A DNA stretch of 64,000 nucleotides from Prevotella sp. (lineage in GTDB: Bacteria > Bacteroidota > Bacteroidia > Bacteroidales > Bacteroidaceae): contig JAFZRU010000057.1 in assembly GCA_017619755.1 (NCBI GenBank), forward strand, positions 62,001 through 126,000, read 5' to 3'. The first letter of the stretch is position 1. The number at the start of each line of letters is the position of its first letter. The notes under the pieces were generated by a model. It saw nothing but the letters and a program-made list of their open reading frames with translations, was not told where the DNA came from and searched no databases. Positions 1 to 8,893 of the stretch are shown one piece after another. The translations under genes and the position numbers were made by a program.

Positions 1-619
1 GGATGTGCGGTATGTTCATCACGCGGTAGAGCAGTGGGTCGCGGAAGAGCATGTTGGGATGTGCCATGTCGATTTTCGCACGCAGCACGAGGGTTCCCGG
101 TGTGGCCTCTCCGCTGTTCATAAACTCAAAGAGGCGCAGGTTCTCCTCCACCGGGCGGTTGCGGAAGGGGCTGTCGGTGCCGGCTTTTGTCGTCGTGCCT
201 TTCTGCTGTGCTATCACCTCCGCGCTCTGCTCGTCGATATAGGCGCGGCCCTTGCGGATGAGCCATACGGCGAAGTCCCACAACTCCTGGAAATAGTCGC
301 TCGCATAATAGACGTTGGCCCATTGGTAGCCAAGCCACTTGATGTCGTGCTCGATGCTCTCGATGTACTCCGTGTCCTCCTTTGTCGGGTTCGTGTCGTC
401 GAAACGCAGGTTGCAGATGCCGCCATATTTCGATGCGATGCCGAAGTCCATTGCGATGGCTTTGGCGTGGCCGATGTGGAGGTAGCCGTTGGGCTCCGGG
501 GGGAAGCGCGTCTGCACACGCCCTCCGTCGGTGCCTTCAGCCAGGTCTTTTTCCACTTGCTTTTCTATGAAGTTGAGGCTTCGTTTCTCGCTGCTGATGA
601 TTTCGTCTGTTGTTGCCAT
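1..619 (-). CDS. glnS: Glutaminyl-tRNA synthetase, N-terminal part (cut by window edge)
   Basis: This is the first 206 codons of a class I aminoacyl-tRNA synthetase; the rest lies before base 1. It charges tRNA-Gln with glutamine in the cytoplasm. The Rossmann-fold signature is plain: RFPPEPNGYLHIGHAKA near residue 45 contains the HIGH motif that binds ATP, and FDDTNPTKED follows, as expected for the GlnRS/GluRS family. The form FPPEPNGYLHIGHAK and the sequence further on (YASDYFQELWDFAVWLI) fit GlnRS better than GltX. The start at 619 gives MATTDEIISSEKRSLNFIE, a normal N-terminus. The gene is divergent from the glycan regulator that starts at 878. Confidence 0.95.
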   Translation of the reverse strand, partial: MATTDEIISSEKRSLNFIEKQVEKDLAEGTDGGRVQTRFPPEPNGYLHIGHAKAIAMDFGIASKYGGICNLRFDDTNPTKEDTEYIESIEHDIKWLGYQWANVYYASDYFQELWDFAVWLIRKGRAYIDEQSAEVIAQQKGTTTKAGTDSPFRNRPVEENLRLFEFMNSGEATPGTLVLRAKIDMAHPNMLFRDPLLYRVMNIPHI

Positions 620-679
620 GGTCTTGCTTTGTTGAGTGTGGAGCGCCGCGACTGTCGCTGACGCTTGTCTTTGAAAATG

Positions 680-687
680 CAAAATTA
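680..687 (-). promoter_or_regulatory. Candidate -7 element of glnS
   Basis: The minus strand reads TAATTTTG here, matching the Bacteroidetes -7 consensus TAnnTTTG, about 60 nt before the glnS start. I see no convincing -33 TTTG at the usual distance, so the call rests on the -7 match alone. Confidence 0.45.
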
Positions 688-861
688 ATGCATTTTTGCA
701 AAATATCATCCTTTCCACCTCTTTTTTTCTTCTTTTCTTCTTTAGAGAATCTATTCAGCACTTTCAACACGCACTCGACTTTGTCGCTTCGCTTGTCGAG
801 GAATACGGGTATGGTTTGTCGATTTTTTCAGTAGATGGAGGACAAATAATGAATTTTTTCG

Positions 862-869
862 TATTTTTG
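862..869 (+). promoter_or_regulatory. Candidate -7 element of the AraC-type regulator
   Basis: TATTTTTG matches TAnnTTTG and ends only 8 nt before the ATG at 878. If it is used, the mRNA would have almost no 5' leader. Confidence 0.5.
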
Positions 870-877
870 CAAGCAGA

Positions 878-2443
878 ATGAAAAAGGACATGATCAAGTT
901 GGCTGTTGGTGCGCTGTTCATGGCGTCACTGCTGCTTTCCTGCTCCAAGGGTGGGGAGAGGTACCGCATCGGCGTGTCGCAATGCTCGGAGGACATCTGG
1001 CGTGACAAGCAAAATGCGGAGTTGAGGATGGGGGCTTACTTTCACGACAACGTGGATTTGAAGTTCGCTGCTGCATACGACAGTGATGAGCGGCAGGTTC
1101 AACAGATAGACAGTTTGGTTAACAGTGGCATCGACCTGCTGATTGTGGCCCCCAATCAGGTATCCACCATCTCACCCGCCATCGACCGCGCCTATGACAA
1201 GGGCATTCCCGTGATTGTATTTGAGCGGAAGACTAACTCACGGAAATACACCGCCTTCATCAGTGCCGACAACTATGAGATGGGGCGCGTGATGGGTGAG
1301 TATGTTGTCTCACGGCTCCATGGCAATGGCCGTGTGTTGGAACTTATGGGGCTGGAAGGCTCGTCGCCCGCCATAGAGCGGCACAATGGGTTCACTGATG
1401 CTTTGAAGAATGCCCCCGGTGTCTCGGTCATGGCATCCTTACAAGGCGATTGGACAGAGCCGACAGCATACGAAACCACCAAGAAATGGTTGTCAAGCAA
1501 CAAGGATGCACACATAGACTTGGTTTTCGGCATGAATGACCGCACTGCCATGGGGGCGCGCAAAGCCTTTGCGGAAATGGGTGGCTATTCACCGCTGTTT
1601 TGTGGCATTGACGGCCTTCCCGGTGAGAACGGTGGCATAAAGTTGGTGCTTGACTCATTGCTGGAGGCGTCATACATCTATCCCACCCACGGAGACCAGT
1701 TGATAGACCTGGCTGTTGACATACTTGACGGGAAACCATACGAAAAGGAGACCATGCTTATGTCCGCCCTTGTCACCCGCGACAATGCCAAGGTGCTGCT
1801 GATGCAGGGTGAGGAATTGATGCGACAAGCCGATCGACTGGACTTGCTACACCAAAAAGCCGACAACTACCTGCATGAACTCGATACGCGCCGCGTCATC
1901 AATTGGCTGGCCTTGGGAATCATCGTCCTGTTGTTGGTGGTGTTCGTTCTCTTTTATCTGTATCATCTGAGAAAAATTGCCTTGCAAAGAGAGCGAGTGG
2001 TGAACACGTTGTGGAACCTTAAGCCGGAAGATGTTCCGATGGCTTCAGAAACTTCCGAGAATGTAGAGAGCACGGAGATTTCCGAAGACTCCCAGACTAT
2101 GGAGGACAACGAATCTGCTGCTGTGTCGTTGTTCATCACCCGTTTCAAGGAAGTGGTGGAGGCACGTTTGGAAGACAGTGACGTCAGCGTGGAAGACTTG
2201 GCTGCCGACATGAGCCTCAGCCGGGTGCAGCTCTATCGAAAGGTGAAGGCCGTCACCGGTTCATCACCCGTTGAATTGCTACGCACCGCTCGCCTGAACC
2301 GCGCCTACCAACTGTTGCTCACCACCGACAAGAGTGTCTCGGAAATCGCATACGCCGTTGGCTTCACCGCCCCTTCTTATTTCACCAAATGCTTCAAGGA
2401 AGAGTACGGAAAAGTGCCTGGTGAAGCACGTTCATCGTCATAA
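878..2443 (+). CDS. Membrane-spanning sugar-binding/AraC regulator of the fructan locus (no kinase domain)
   Basis: A 521-residue one-piece sensor-regulator. Residues 1-22 form a hydrophobic signal ending in a lipobox-like LLSC. Residues 29-310 resemble a type I periplasmic sugar-binding (LacI/RbsB-like) domain (YRIGVSQCSEDIWRDKQN, LLIVAPNQ, a central FGMNDRTAMGARKAF). A predicted coiled coil runs over 306-340 and one membrane helix over about 340-362. After an acidic linker an AraC DNA-binding domain fills 415-519, with both helix-turn-helix units visible (VSVEDLAADMSLSRVQLYRK and SVSEIAYAVGFTAPSYFTKC). The B. thetaiotaomicron fructan sensor BT1754 also has a periplasmic sugar-binding domain but carries histidine kinase and receiver domains, which are absent here. 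I infer that it senses fructose or fructan and activates the susC operon downstream. Family assignment is firm; the ligand is inferred from context. Confidence 0.88.
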   Translation: MKKDMIKLAVGALFMASLLLSCSKGGERYRIGVSQCSEDIWRDKQNAELRMGAYFHDNVDLKFAAAYDSDERQVQQIDSLVNSGIDLLIVAPNQVSTISPAIDRAYDKGIPVIVFERKTNSRKYTAFISADNYEMGRVMGEYVVSRLHGNGRVLELMGLEGSSPAIERHNGFTDALKNAPGVSVMASLQGDWTEPTAYETTKKWLSSNKDAHIDLVFGMNDRTAMGARKAFAEMGGYSPLFCGIDGLPGENGGIKLVLDSLLEASYIYPTHGDQLIDLAVDILDGKPYEKETMLMSALVTRDNAKVLLMQGEELMRQADRLDLLHQKADNYLHELDTRRVINWLALGIIVLLLVVFVLFYLYHLRKIALQRERVVNTLWNLKPEDVPMASETSENVESTEISEDSQTMEDNESAAVSLFITRFKEVVEARLEDSDVSVEDLAADMSLSRVQLYRKVKAVTGSSPVELLRTARLNRAYQLLLTTDKSVSEIAYAVGFTAPSYFTKCFKEEYGKVPGEARSSS

Positions 2444-2482
2444 CAAACATATCATCATTAACAATAATCGTTCATTCTATTG

Positions 2483-2509
2483 CAAAAATGTTACAATGCA
2501 ACATAAGTG
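2483..2509 (+). promoter_or_regulatory. Candidate regulator-binding motif upstream of susC
   Basis: Two short strings, CAAAAATGTT and CAATGCAACATAAGTG, lie about 45-70 nt before the susC -7 element. Closely matching strings lie before the periplasmic GH32 gene at 10550-10597. Shared only by the two promoter regions of this locus, they are candidate operators of the AraC-type regulator. No binding data exist here. Confidence 0.4.
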
Positions 2510-2554
2510 GGATAGGGTGAACGTTTTTTTATATCATAGGCTATTGTTAGTTAG

Positions 2555-2562
2555 TATTTTTG
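2555..2562 (+). promoter_or_regulatory. Candidate -7 element of the susC operon
   Basis: TATTTTTG matches TAnnTTTG, about 35 nt before the susC ATG. No clear -33 TTTG is present, as is common for promoters that need an activator. Confidence 0.5.
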
Positions 2563-2596
2563 AAACAGAAAATTACTAACCCAAAATGTTTAGCAA

Positions 2597-5500
2597 ATGA
2601 AAGAACTAAAAAGATTACTTCTGAGCACCCTGCTCATCCTTGCGAGTACTATAATGTACGCGCAAACGGAAATCACAGGCACCGTCATCGACGAGACAGG
2701 TGAAGGTGTCATCGGTGCCACCGTGATGGAGAAAGGAACGTCAAACGGTGTGGTGACTGACTTTGATGGAAACTTCAAGTTGGCGGTTGTCGAGGGAACC
2801 ATCTTGGTCATTACCTATATCGGTTATGATCCCATGGAGGTTGCCGCTACACCCGGTATGAAAGTCCAACTAAAAGAGAATGCCAACGAACTGACAGAAT
2901 TGGTGGTGACGGGCTACACTTCTCAACGCAAGGCAGACCTTACAGGTGCCATTTCCACAGTGACACCTTCTGACTTGGCCAAGCAGAACGAGAACAACCC
3001 CATCAAAGCCATGCAGGGTCGTGTGCCAGGGATGAACATTTCGGCAGATGGTTCTCCTTCTGGTAGTGCGACGGTCCGCATTCGTGGTGTGGGTACGCTG
3101 AACAACAACGACCCGCTCTACATCATTGACGGCGTTCCCACGAAAGCAGGTATGCACGAACTGAACGGCAACGACATCGAGAGCATCCAGGTGCTGAAAG
3201 ATGCTGCCTCAGCTTCCATCTACGGAAGCCGCGCCGCCAACGGTGTCATCATTATCACCACGAAGAAAGGCAAGGATGGCAAGGTGAGAATTGATTTCGA
3301 CGGTAGTATTGCCATGCAGACCTACGCCAACAAAATGGAAGTGTTGAATGCAAAGGAATTCGGACAGGTGATGTGGCAAGGCTACGTGAACGATGGTTTG
3401 GATCCCAACTCCAACGGCTTGGGCTATCATTACGACTGGACCTACAATCAACAAGGCATCCCCGTGCTCAACAACATAACGATGAGCAAGTATCTCGATG
3501 CGGCAGGGACGACACCAGCCGCTGATACCGATTGGTTCGACCAGACCACCCGTCAGGGATTGATTCAGCAATACAACGTTTCGTTGAGCAATGGATCGGA
3601 ACGTGGTACGTCGTTCTTCTCTCTCGGTTATTACAAGAACAAAGGCATCATCAAGAGCAGCGACTTCGAGCGTTATTCGGCACGTATGAACTCTGAATAC
3701 AAATTGTTGAAAATCAATGATAAGGACATCGTGACTGTGGGTGAACACTTCACGCTTAACCGTACCAGTGAGGTGCAGGCCCCTGGAGGTTTCCTTGAAA
3801 ATGTGCTTCAGTTCAATCCCTCGTTACCTGTTTACACCATCAATGGAGATTATGCAGGTCCTGTGGGTGGCTATCCCGACCGTGAGAACCCTGTGGCTCG
3901 CTTGGATAGAAACAGTGACAACCGCTACTGTTATTGGCGTATGTTTGGCGATGCCTATGTCAATATCAATCCCTTCAAGGGGTTCAATATCAAATCCACT
4001 TTCGGCTTGGACTATTCCCAAAAACAGCAACGTATCTTCACCTATCCTGTCACGGAGGGTACGGTGGCCAACTCCACCAATGCAGTGGAAGCAAAACAAG
4101 AGCATTGGACGAAATGGATGTGGAACGCCATCGCCACCTATAATTTCGAAATGGGCAATCACCGTGCTGATGCCATGGCCGGCATTGAGCTGAACCGTGA
4201 GGATGACACCAATTTCAGCGGGAAAAAATACGACTATGCCGTACTCACCCCCGACTATATGTGGCCTAATGCTGGTGTGGGTGAGGTTGAGGCTTATGGC
4301 TCAGGCGAAGGCTACACCTTGGTGTCCTATTTCGGCAAACTGAATTATAACTATGCCGACCGTTATCTGCTCAGTCTGACCATGCGCTATGACGGCAGCA
4401 GCCGTTTCGGACGGAATAATCGATATGGTATGTTCCCCTCCGTCAGTGCAGGATGGAGAATTAACGAGGAGAATTTCATGAAAGGTATCAGTTGGCTTGA
4501 CAATTTGAAACTGCGTGCCTCTTGGGGACAGACGGGTAATCAAGAAATATCGAACATAGCCCGTTACACCCTCTATGTTAGCAACTACGGCGAGGCCAAC
4601 TTTGGAGGACAAAGTTATGGCACAAGTTACGACATTGCAGGAACGAATGGTGGACAGACGTTGCCCAGCGGTTTCAAGCGCAACCAACTTGGTAATGACG
4701 ATTTGAAGTGGGAAACAACCACCCAGACCAACATCGGTCTCGACTTTGGGCTTTTCCGTAATGCCCTTTACGGCTCATTCGAGTGGTATTTTAAAAAGAC
4801 CAAGGACATCCTGGTCTACATGCCCGGTGTTGGTGTGATGGGCGAGGGAAGCAGCCAGTGGATCAATGCTGGTGAGGTTGAGAATAAGGGTATCGAATTC
4901 AACGTTGGCTATCGCGGCAAAATTGGTGACTTCCAATACGACTTGTCTGGCAATATCGGCACCTATCGAAACAAGGTGACTAAGTTGCCCGAAACCATCG
5001 CCGCCAATGGCACTTTCGGTGGAAACGGAGTGGAAAGTGTTATCGGACATCCGATGTACTCACAGGTAGGCTATGTATATGACGGTGTTTTCAAGAGCCA
5101 AGATGAGATTGACAACCACGCCGTACAGAACGGAGCAGGATTGGGACGAATTCGCTGGAAGGACTTGAACAACGATGGTGTCATCAACGAGAGTGACCAA
5201 CAATGGATTTATGACCCCACTCCCGACTTCACATGGGGCTTGAACATCTACCTTCAATACAAAAACCTCGATTTCACGATGTTCTGGCAAGGCGTACAGG
5301 GTGTTGATGTCATCAGCGATCTCAAGAAAGAGACAGACCTCTGGAGTGGACTGAATATCTCGAACCTGAACAAGGGCAGTCGTCTGCTTGATGCGTGGAG
5401 TCCTTCAAACAACAGTTCAAACATTCCTTCCATTAGTACGATGGACAACAACAATGAGAAGCGAGTCAGCACTTACTTTGTGGAAAACGGTTCTTATGCC

Positions 5501-5704
5501 AAACTTCGAACCATCCAATTGGGCTACAATTTCCCCAAGAGTGTTTGTGAGAAGATTTATATGGAACGCTTGCGCTTGTATGTCTCTGCCCAGAACTTGC
5601 TGACCATCAAAAGCAAGACCTTTACAGGCGTGGATCCGGAAAATGCCAATTTCGGCTATCCCATTCCACTTAACTTCACATTCGGACTTAATGTATCGTT
5701 CTAA
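2597..5704 (+). CDS. SusC/RagA-type TonB-dependent outer-membrane transporter (fructan import)
   Basis: A 1035-residue SusC-family protein. Residues 1-22 are a signal peptide ending in YAQ. Residues 24-105 form the carboxypeptidase D regulatory-like domain typical of the family (ITGTVIDETGEGVIGATV). ELVVTGYTSQ near residue 105 is TonB-box-like. The plug domain follows, with the SusC signature RIRGVGTLNNNDPLYIIDGVP near 155-175, and then the 22-strand barrel ending in FGLNVSF with a terminal Phe. It imports oligosaccharides into the periplasm with the SusD-like lid encoded next. Its place before SusD, a DUF4960 protein and two GH32 enzymes matches the order around BT1763 in the B. thetaiotaomicron levan locus, so a fructan substrate is a strong inference. 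Confidence 0.95.
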   Translation: MKELKRLLLSTLLILASTIMYAQTEITGTVIDETGEGVIGATVMEKGTSNGVVTDFDGNFKLAVVEGTILVITYIGYDPMEVAATPGMKVQLKENANELTELVVTGYTSQRKADLTGAISTVTPSDLAKQNENNPIKAMQGRVPGMNISADGSPSGSATVRIRGVGTLNNNDPLYIIDGVPTKAGMHELNGNDIESIQVLKDAASASIYGSRAANGVIIITTKKGKDGKVRIDFDGSIAMQTYANKMEVLNAKEFGQVMWQGYVNDGLDPNSNGLGYHYDWTYNQQGIPVLNNITMSKYLDAAGTTPAADTDWFDQTTRQGLIQQYNVSLSNGSERGTSFFSLGYYKNKGIIKSSDFERYSARMNSEYKLLKINDKDIVTVGEHFTLNRTSEVQAPGGFLENVLQFNPSLPVYTINGDYAGPVGGYPDRENPVARLDRNSDNRYCYWRMFGDAYVNINPFKGFNIKSTFGLDYSQKQQRIFTYPVTEGTVANSTNAVEAKQEHWTKWMWNAIATYNFEMGNHRADAMAGIELNREDDTNFSGKKYDYAVLTPDYMWPNAGVGEVEAYGSGEGYTLVSYFGKLNYNYADRYLLSLTMRYDGSSRFGRNNRYGMFPSVSAGWRINEENFMKGISWLDNLKLRASWGQTGNQEISNIARYTLYVSNYGEANFGGQSYGTSYDIAGTNGGQTLPSGFKRNQLGNDDLKWETTTQTNIGLDFGLFRNALYGSFEWYFKKTKDILVYMPGVGVMGEGSSQWINAGEVENKGIEFNVGYRGKIGDFQYDLSGNIGTYRNKVTKLPETIAANGTFGGNGVESVIGHPMYSQVGYVYDGVFKSQDEIDNHAVQNGAGLGRIRWKDLNNDGVINESDQQWIYDPTPDFTWGLNIYLQYKNLDFTMFWQGVQGVDVISDLKKETDLWSGLNISNLNKGSRLLDAWSPSNNSSNIPSISTMDNNNEKRVSTYFVENGSYAKLRTIQLGYNFPKSVCEKIYMERLRLYVSAQNLLTIKSKTFTGVDPENANFGYPIPLNFTFGLNVSF

Positions 5705-5739
5705 GAAAAGCATCAATGATTAACAGAAAAACAAACATT

Positions 5740-7467
5740 ATGAAAGCAATATATCAATCCTTCATTGCCATTTTCGCCATCTGCGGCTTATGTTCTTGTT
5801 CCGACTTCTTGGACGAGCACATCCCACAAGCCACACTGAGCGATGAACAGGTCAAGAACCCAGAGAATGCTGAGGCCATGGTCGTTTCAGCCTACGCCAT
5901 CTTCACGACAGCAGAAGACATTAACTCTTCTTTCTCCATGTGGAATTTCGATGTGCGCAGTGACGATGCCTACAAGGGCGGAAGCGGTACCAGCGACGGT
6001 GACGTATTCCATCAATTAGAGGTGCAACAGGGTGTACTGACCACCAACTGGAACATCAACGACATGTGGGTGCGTCTCTACAATAGTCTTTCACGTGTGA
6101 ACAGTGCCATTGCCTTGTTGAACGAGACCGATGACAGTTACGCTATGAAACACCAACGCCTGGCCGAGATGAAATTCCTCCGTGCTTACGGGCATTTCCT
6201 ACTGAAGCGACTCTATAAAAACATTCCATTCGTGAACAATGAAAACCTGACTTACGATGAGTATAATGAGTTGTCAAACACCACTTACACCAATGATGAG
6301 GGATGGCAGTTGATCATCGATGACCTGATGGAGGCATACAACACATTGCCACAGACACAGGCCGACAAGGGTCGTCCAACAAAGGCTTCTGCTGCCGCTT
6401 TTCTGGCAAAAGTATATCTTTACAAGGCATATCGTCAGGACGATGCCAACAGCAATCAAGTGACAACCATCAACCAGGCTGACTTGGAAAAAGTTATTGA
6501 ATTCACCAGCCCTTCACTCTACACCAATTATGGTCTGGAAGATGACATCCACAACAATTTCCGTCCTGAAGAGCAGTATGAAAATGGCAAGGAGAGCCTT
6601 TGGGCCATCCAATACTCACGCAACGACGGTTCAACATATGGAAATTTGAACTGGAGTTACGGACTCATCCCACCCAATATCCCGGGTGCAACAGATGGTG
6701 GTTGCGACTTCTACAAACCTTCACAAAACTTGGTGAATGCCTATCGTACAGGTGCAGACGGTCTGCCTTTGATAGACAATTTCAACCAGAAGGACTATGA
6801 CAAGGCTACCGACAACGCCGATCCTCGGCTGTTCCTGACTGTCGGTATTCCTGGGCTTCCTTATATGTTCAATAAGAATTACATGATGGAGGAAACTAGC
6901 ATTTGGAGCCGTTCTAATGGCCTCTATGGTTACAACGTCTCACTGAAACAGAACGTTGACCCTGCTCTGATTGACAATTATCTCATCAAGGGAAGTTACT
7001 GGGCGAGTCCAATGAACCGCATCGTATTCCGCTATGCAGACGTATTGCTGGAGCGTGCAGAGGCTTACGCCCAACTTGGAAACTCTGAACAAGCCATTGC
7101 ACTTGTGAATCAAATCCGCAGTCGCGCAGCAGCCAGCACCCAGATGATAGGCAACTATCAGAACACCTACGGCGTGAAGATGTACATCACCAACTACAAG
7201 GGCAGCTATTCAAAGGAGGAGACCATCAAGATAGTGAAGATGGAACGCCGCTTGGAGTTGGGTATGGAGTCTGAGCGTTTCTTCGACCTCGTGCGCTGGG
7301 GAGATGCCGCTACAGTGATTAACAAATACTATGCAGAGGAGATTGACAACTGTGGAATCTATAGGGATGCCCACTTCACGGCCAACAAGGATGAGTATCT
7401 GCCGATACCGTTCAGTCAGATATCCGCATCCAATGGTCACTATACTCAGAATGTTGGTAATTGGTAA
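5740..7467 (+). CDS. SusD/RagB-type surface glycan-binding lipoprotein
   Basis: A 575-residue SusD-family protein that acts as the lid of the SusC transporter at the cell surface. The start at 5740 gives MKAIYQSFIAIFAICGLCSC, a lipoprotein signal with the lipid cysteine at residue 20; the in-frame ATG at 5716 would put extra polar residues before it. Family hallmarks are CSDFLDEHIPQ just after the signal, tetratricopeptide-like helices (MKFLRAYGHFLLKRLY, KASAAAFLAKVYLYKAYR), and the C-terminal block IVKMERRLELGMESERFFDLVRWG. It follows susC by 35 nt and is surely co-transcribed. It corresponds to BT1762 by position. Confidence 0.95.
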   Translation: MKAIYQSFIAIFAICGLCSCSDFLDEHIPQATLSDEQVKNPENAEAMVVSAYAIFTTAEDINSSFSMWNFDVRSDDAYKGGSGTSDGDVFHQLEVQQGVLTTNWNINDMWVRLYNSLSRVNSAIALLNETDDSYAMKHQRLAEMKFLRAYGHFLLKRLYKNIPFVNNENLTYDEYNELSNTTYTNDEGWQLIIDDLMEAYNTLPQTQADKGRPTKASAAAFLAKVYLYKAYRQDDANSNQVTTINQADLEKVIEFTSPSLYTNYGLEDDIHNNFRPEEQYENGKESLWAIQYSRNDGSTYGNLNWSYGLIPPNIPGATDGGCDFYKPSQNLVNAYRTGADGLPLIDNFNQKDYDKATDNADPRLFLTVGIPGLPYMFNKNYMMEETSIWSRSNGLYGYNVSLKQNVDPALIDNYLIKGSYWASPMNRIVFRYADVLLERAEAYAQLGNSEQAIALVNQIRSRAAASTQMIGNYQNTYGVKMYITNYKGSYSKEETIKIVKMERRLELGMESERFFDLVRWGDAATVINKYYAEEIDNCGIYRDAHFTANKDEYLPIPFSQISASNGHYTQNVGNW

Positions 7468-7490
7468 AAGAATTTAAGAATTTTGGAATT

Positions 7491-8888
7491 ATGAAAACAA
7501 AGATATTAAACATCATAAGTGCCATCTTCATCATCTGCGGTTTTGCTGCCTGCACTGAGGACAACATCAGCGACCTGCAACTGAGTGGTGACTGCATGGT
7601 AGAGTCTATTTCACTTGACAATTACGAGGGAACCATCGACCTTGCCTCTCGGAGTATTGTAGTTCGCCTTCCTGAGATTTACGGAACGTCTTCCATGCAG
7701 GTCACAACACTGAATATCTCCAATGGTGCTTCATGCAATATCAAACAGGGAGAGAAACTGAACATGGATGCCGCCAAGGTTCTCCATATCACCAATGGCG
7801 ACGTTTTTCTGGACTGGACTCTCAGCGTTCTTCACGACGAAGCACGTATCACACAGTTTGTCATCAACGACATCTATCAAGGAACCATCGACCAGGATGC
7901 TAAGACCATCACAGTCTATGTGCCGGGGTCTGTTGACATCACCAATCTTGTCCCCACCATCACTTATAGTGAAAATGCCACGATTACCCCTGGCACAGGT
8001 GTCGCCCAAGACTTCTCAAAACCTGTGGTTTACAAGGTGACCAACAATTCTGCCGAGAGTACCTATGTTGTAACTGTGATTGCCATCGAGAAGCCTTCCG
8101 CACTCTTCATCGGATTTGCTACCCAGATGAACGATTTGGATGCCGAGGCCAAGGAAGCATGCCAATGGATGCTGGGAAACATTCCCAATTCACTCTATGC
8201 TTCATTTGCTGACCTGCGTTCAGGAACCATCGACCTCTCACAGTGCAAGGTTATCTGGTGGCATTACCATGTGGATGGCGGCGTGGATGGTCACGACGTA
8301 TTCATGGCCAAGGCTGGAGAGGCCCTCGACACGAAGAACGAACTGCGCTCCTTCTACGAGAATGGCGGTTCCCTGTTCTTGACACGCTATGCCACCAACC
8401 TGCCGTCGTTCATCGGGGTGACGGGTGATGATGAGTGGACTACGCCCAACAACTGTTGGGGACAGGATGAGTATGCTGCCGAACTATGTGGCGGTCCTTG
8501 GTCCTTCCGCATATTCGACGGTCAAAACAACCATCCCTTATGGCAGAACCTGATTCAAGGTGACAATGCCAACGAGGTGTACTGCACCGATGCTGGTTAT
8601 CATATCACCAATTCCACTGCTCAGTACCACATAGGAACAGACTGGGGTGGTTATGATGACCATGCAACTTGGGAGAACCGCACTGGTGGTAAGATTCTCG
8701 GTGTAGGCGGAGACGGTGCTGTCGTTGCTTGGGAATACCCTGCCAATGCCGGCAAGGGTGGCATCATCTGCATCGGCTCAGGTTGCTATGACTGGTACTC
8801 TTACACTTACGAAGCTGGTTATGTGGAGAACTTCCACAAAAACATCGAAATTATTACTCAGAATGCATTCAATCACTTAATGAAATAA
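7491..8888 (+). CDS. DUF4960-type surface glycan-binding lipoprotein (BT1761-like)
   Basis: A 465-residue lipoprotein: the ATG at 7491 gives MKTKILNIISAIFIICGFAAC with the lipid cysteine at residue 21. Residues 35-200 look like two Ig-like or IPT-like beta domains (ITQFVINDIYQGTIDQDAKTITV, VVYKVTNNSAESTYVVTV). Residues 205-460 are a DUF4960 domain with many aromatic residues (KVIWWHYHVDGG, NNCWGQDEYAAELCGGPW, GSGCYDWYSYTYEAG). The same slot in the B. thetaiotaomicron levan locus, BT1761, is a surface levan-binding protein of the SusCD complex, so I infer that role. It starts 23 nt after the susD stop. An alternative start at 7461 overlaps susD and lacks a signal peptide. Confidence 0.85.
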   Translation: MKTKILNIISAIFIICGFAACTEDNISDLQLSGDCMVESISLDNYEGTIDLASRSIVVRLPEIYGTSSMQVTTLNISNGASCNIKQGEKLNMDAAKVLHITNGDVFLDWTLSVLHDEARITQFVINDIYQGTIDQDAKTITVYVPGSVDITNLVPTITYSENATITPGTGVAQDFSKPVVYKVTNNSAESTYVVTVIAIEKPSALFIGFATQMNDLDAEAKEACQWMLGNIPNSLYASFADLRSGTIDLSQCKVIWWHYHVDGGVDGHDVFMAKAGEALDTKNELRSFYENGGSLFLTRYATNLPSFIGVTGDDEWTTPNNCWGQDEYAAELCGGPWSFRIFDGQNNHPLWQNLIQGDNANEVYCTDAGYHITNSTAQYHIGTDWGGYDDHATWENRTGGKILGVGGDGAVVAWEYPANAGKGGIICIGSGCYDWYSYTYEAGYVENFHKNIEIITQNAFNHLMK

Positions 8889-8893
8889 ACGAT

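Noticed and set aside
2334-2579. Small open frame between the regulator and susC
   Set aside because: It overlaps the regulator's 3' end in another frame and the promoter region of susC, and has no signal or motif.
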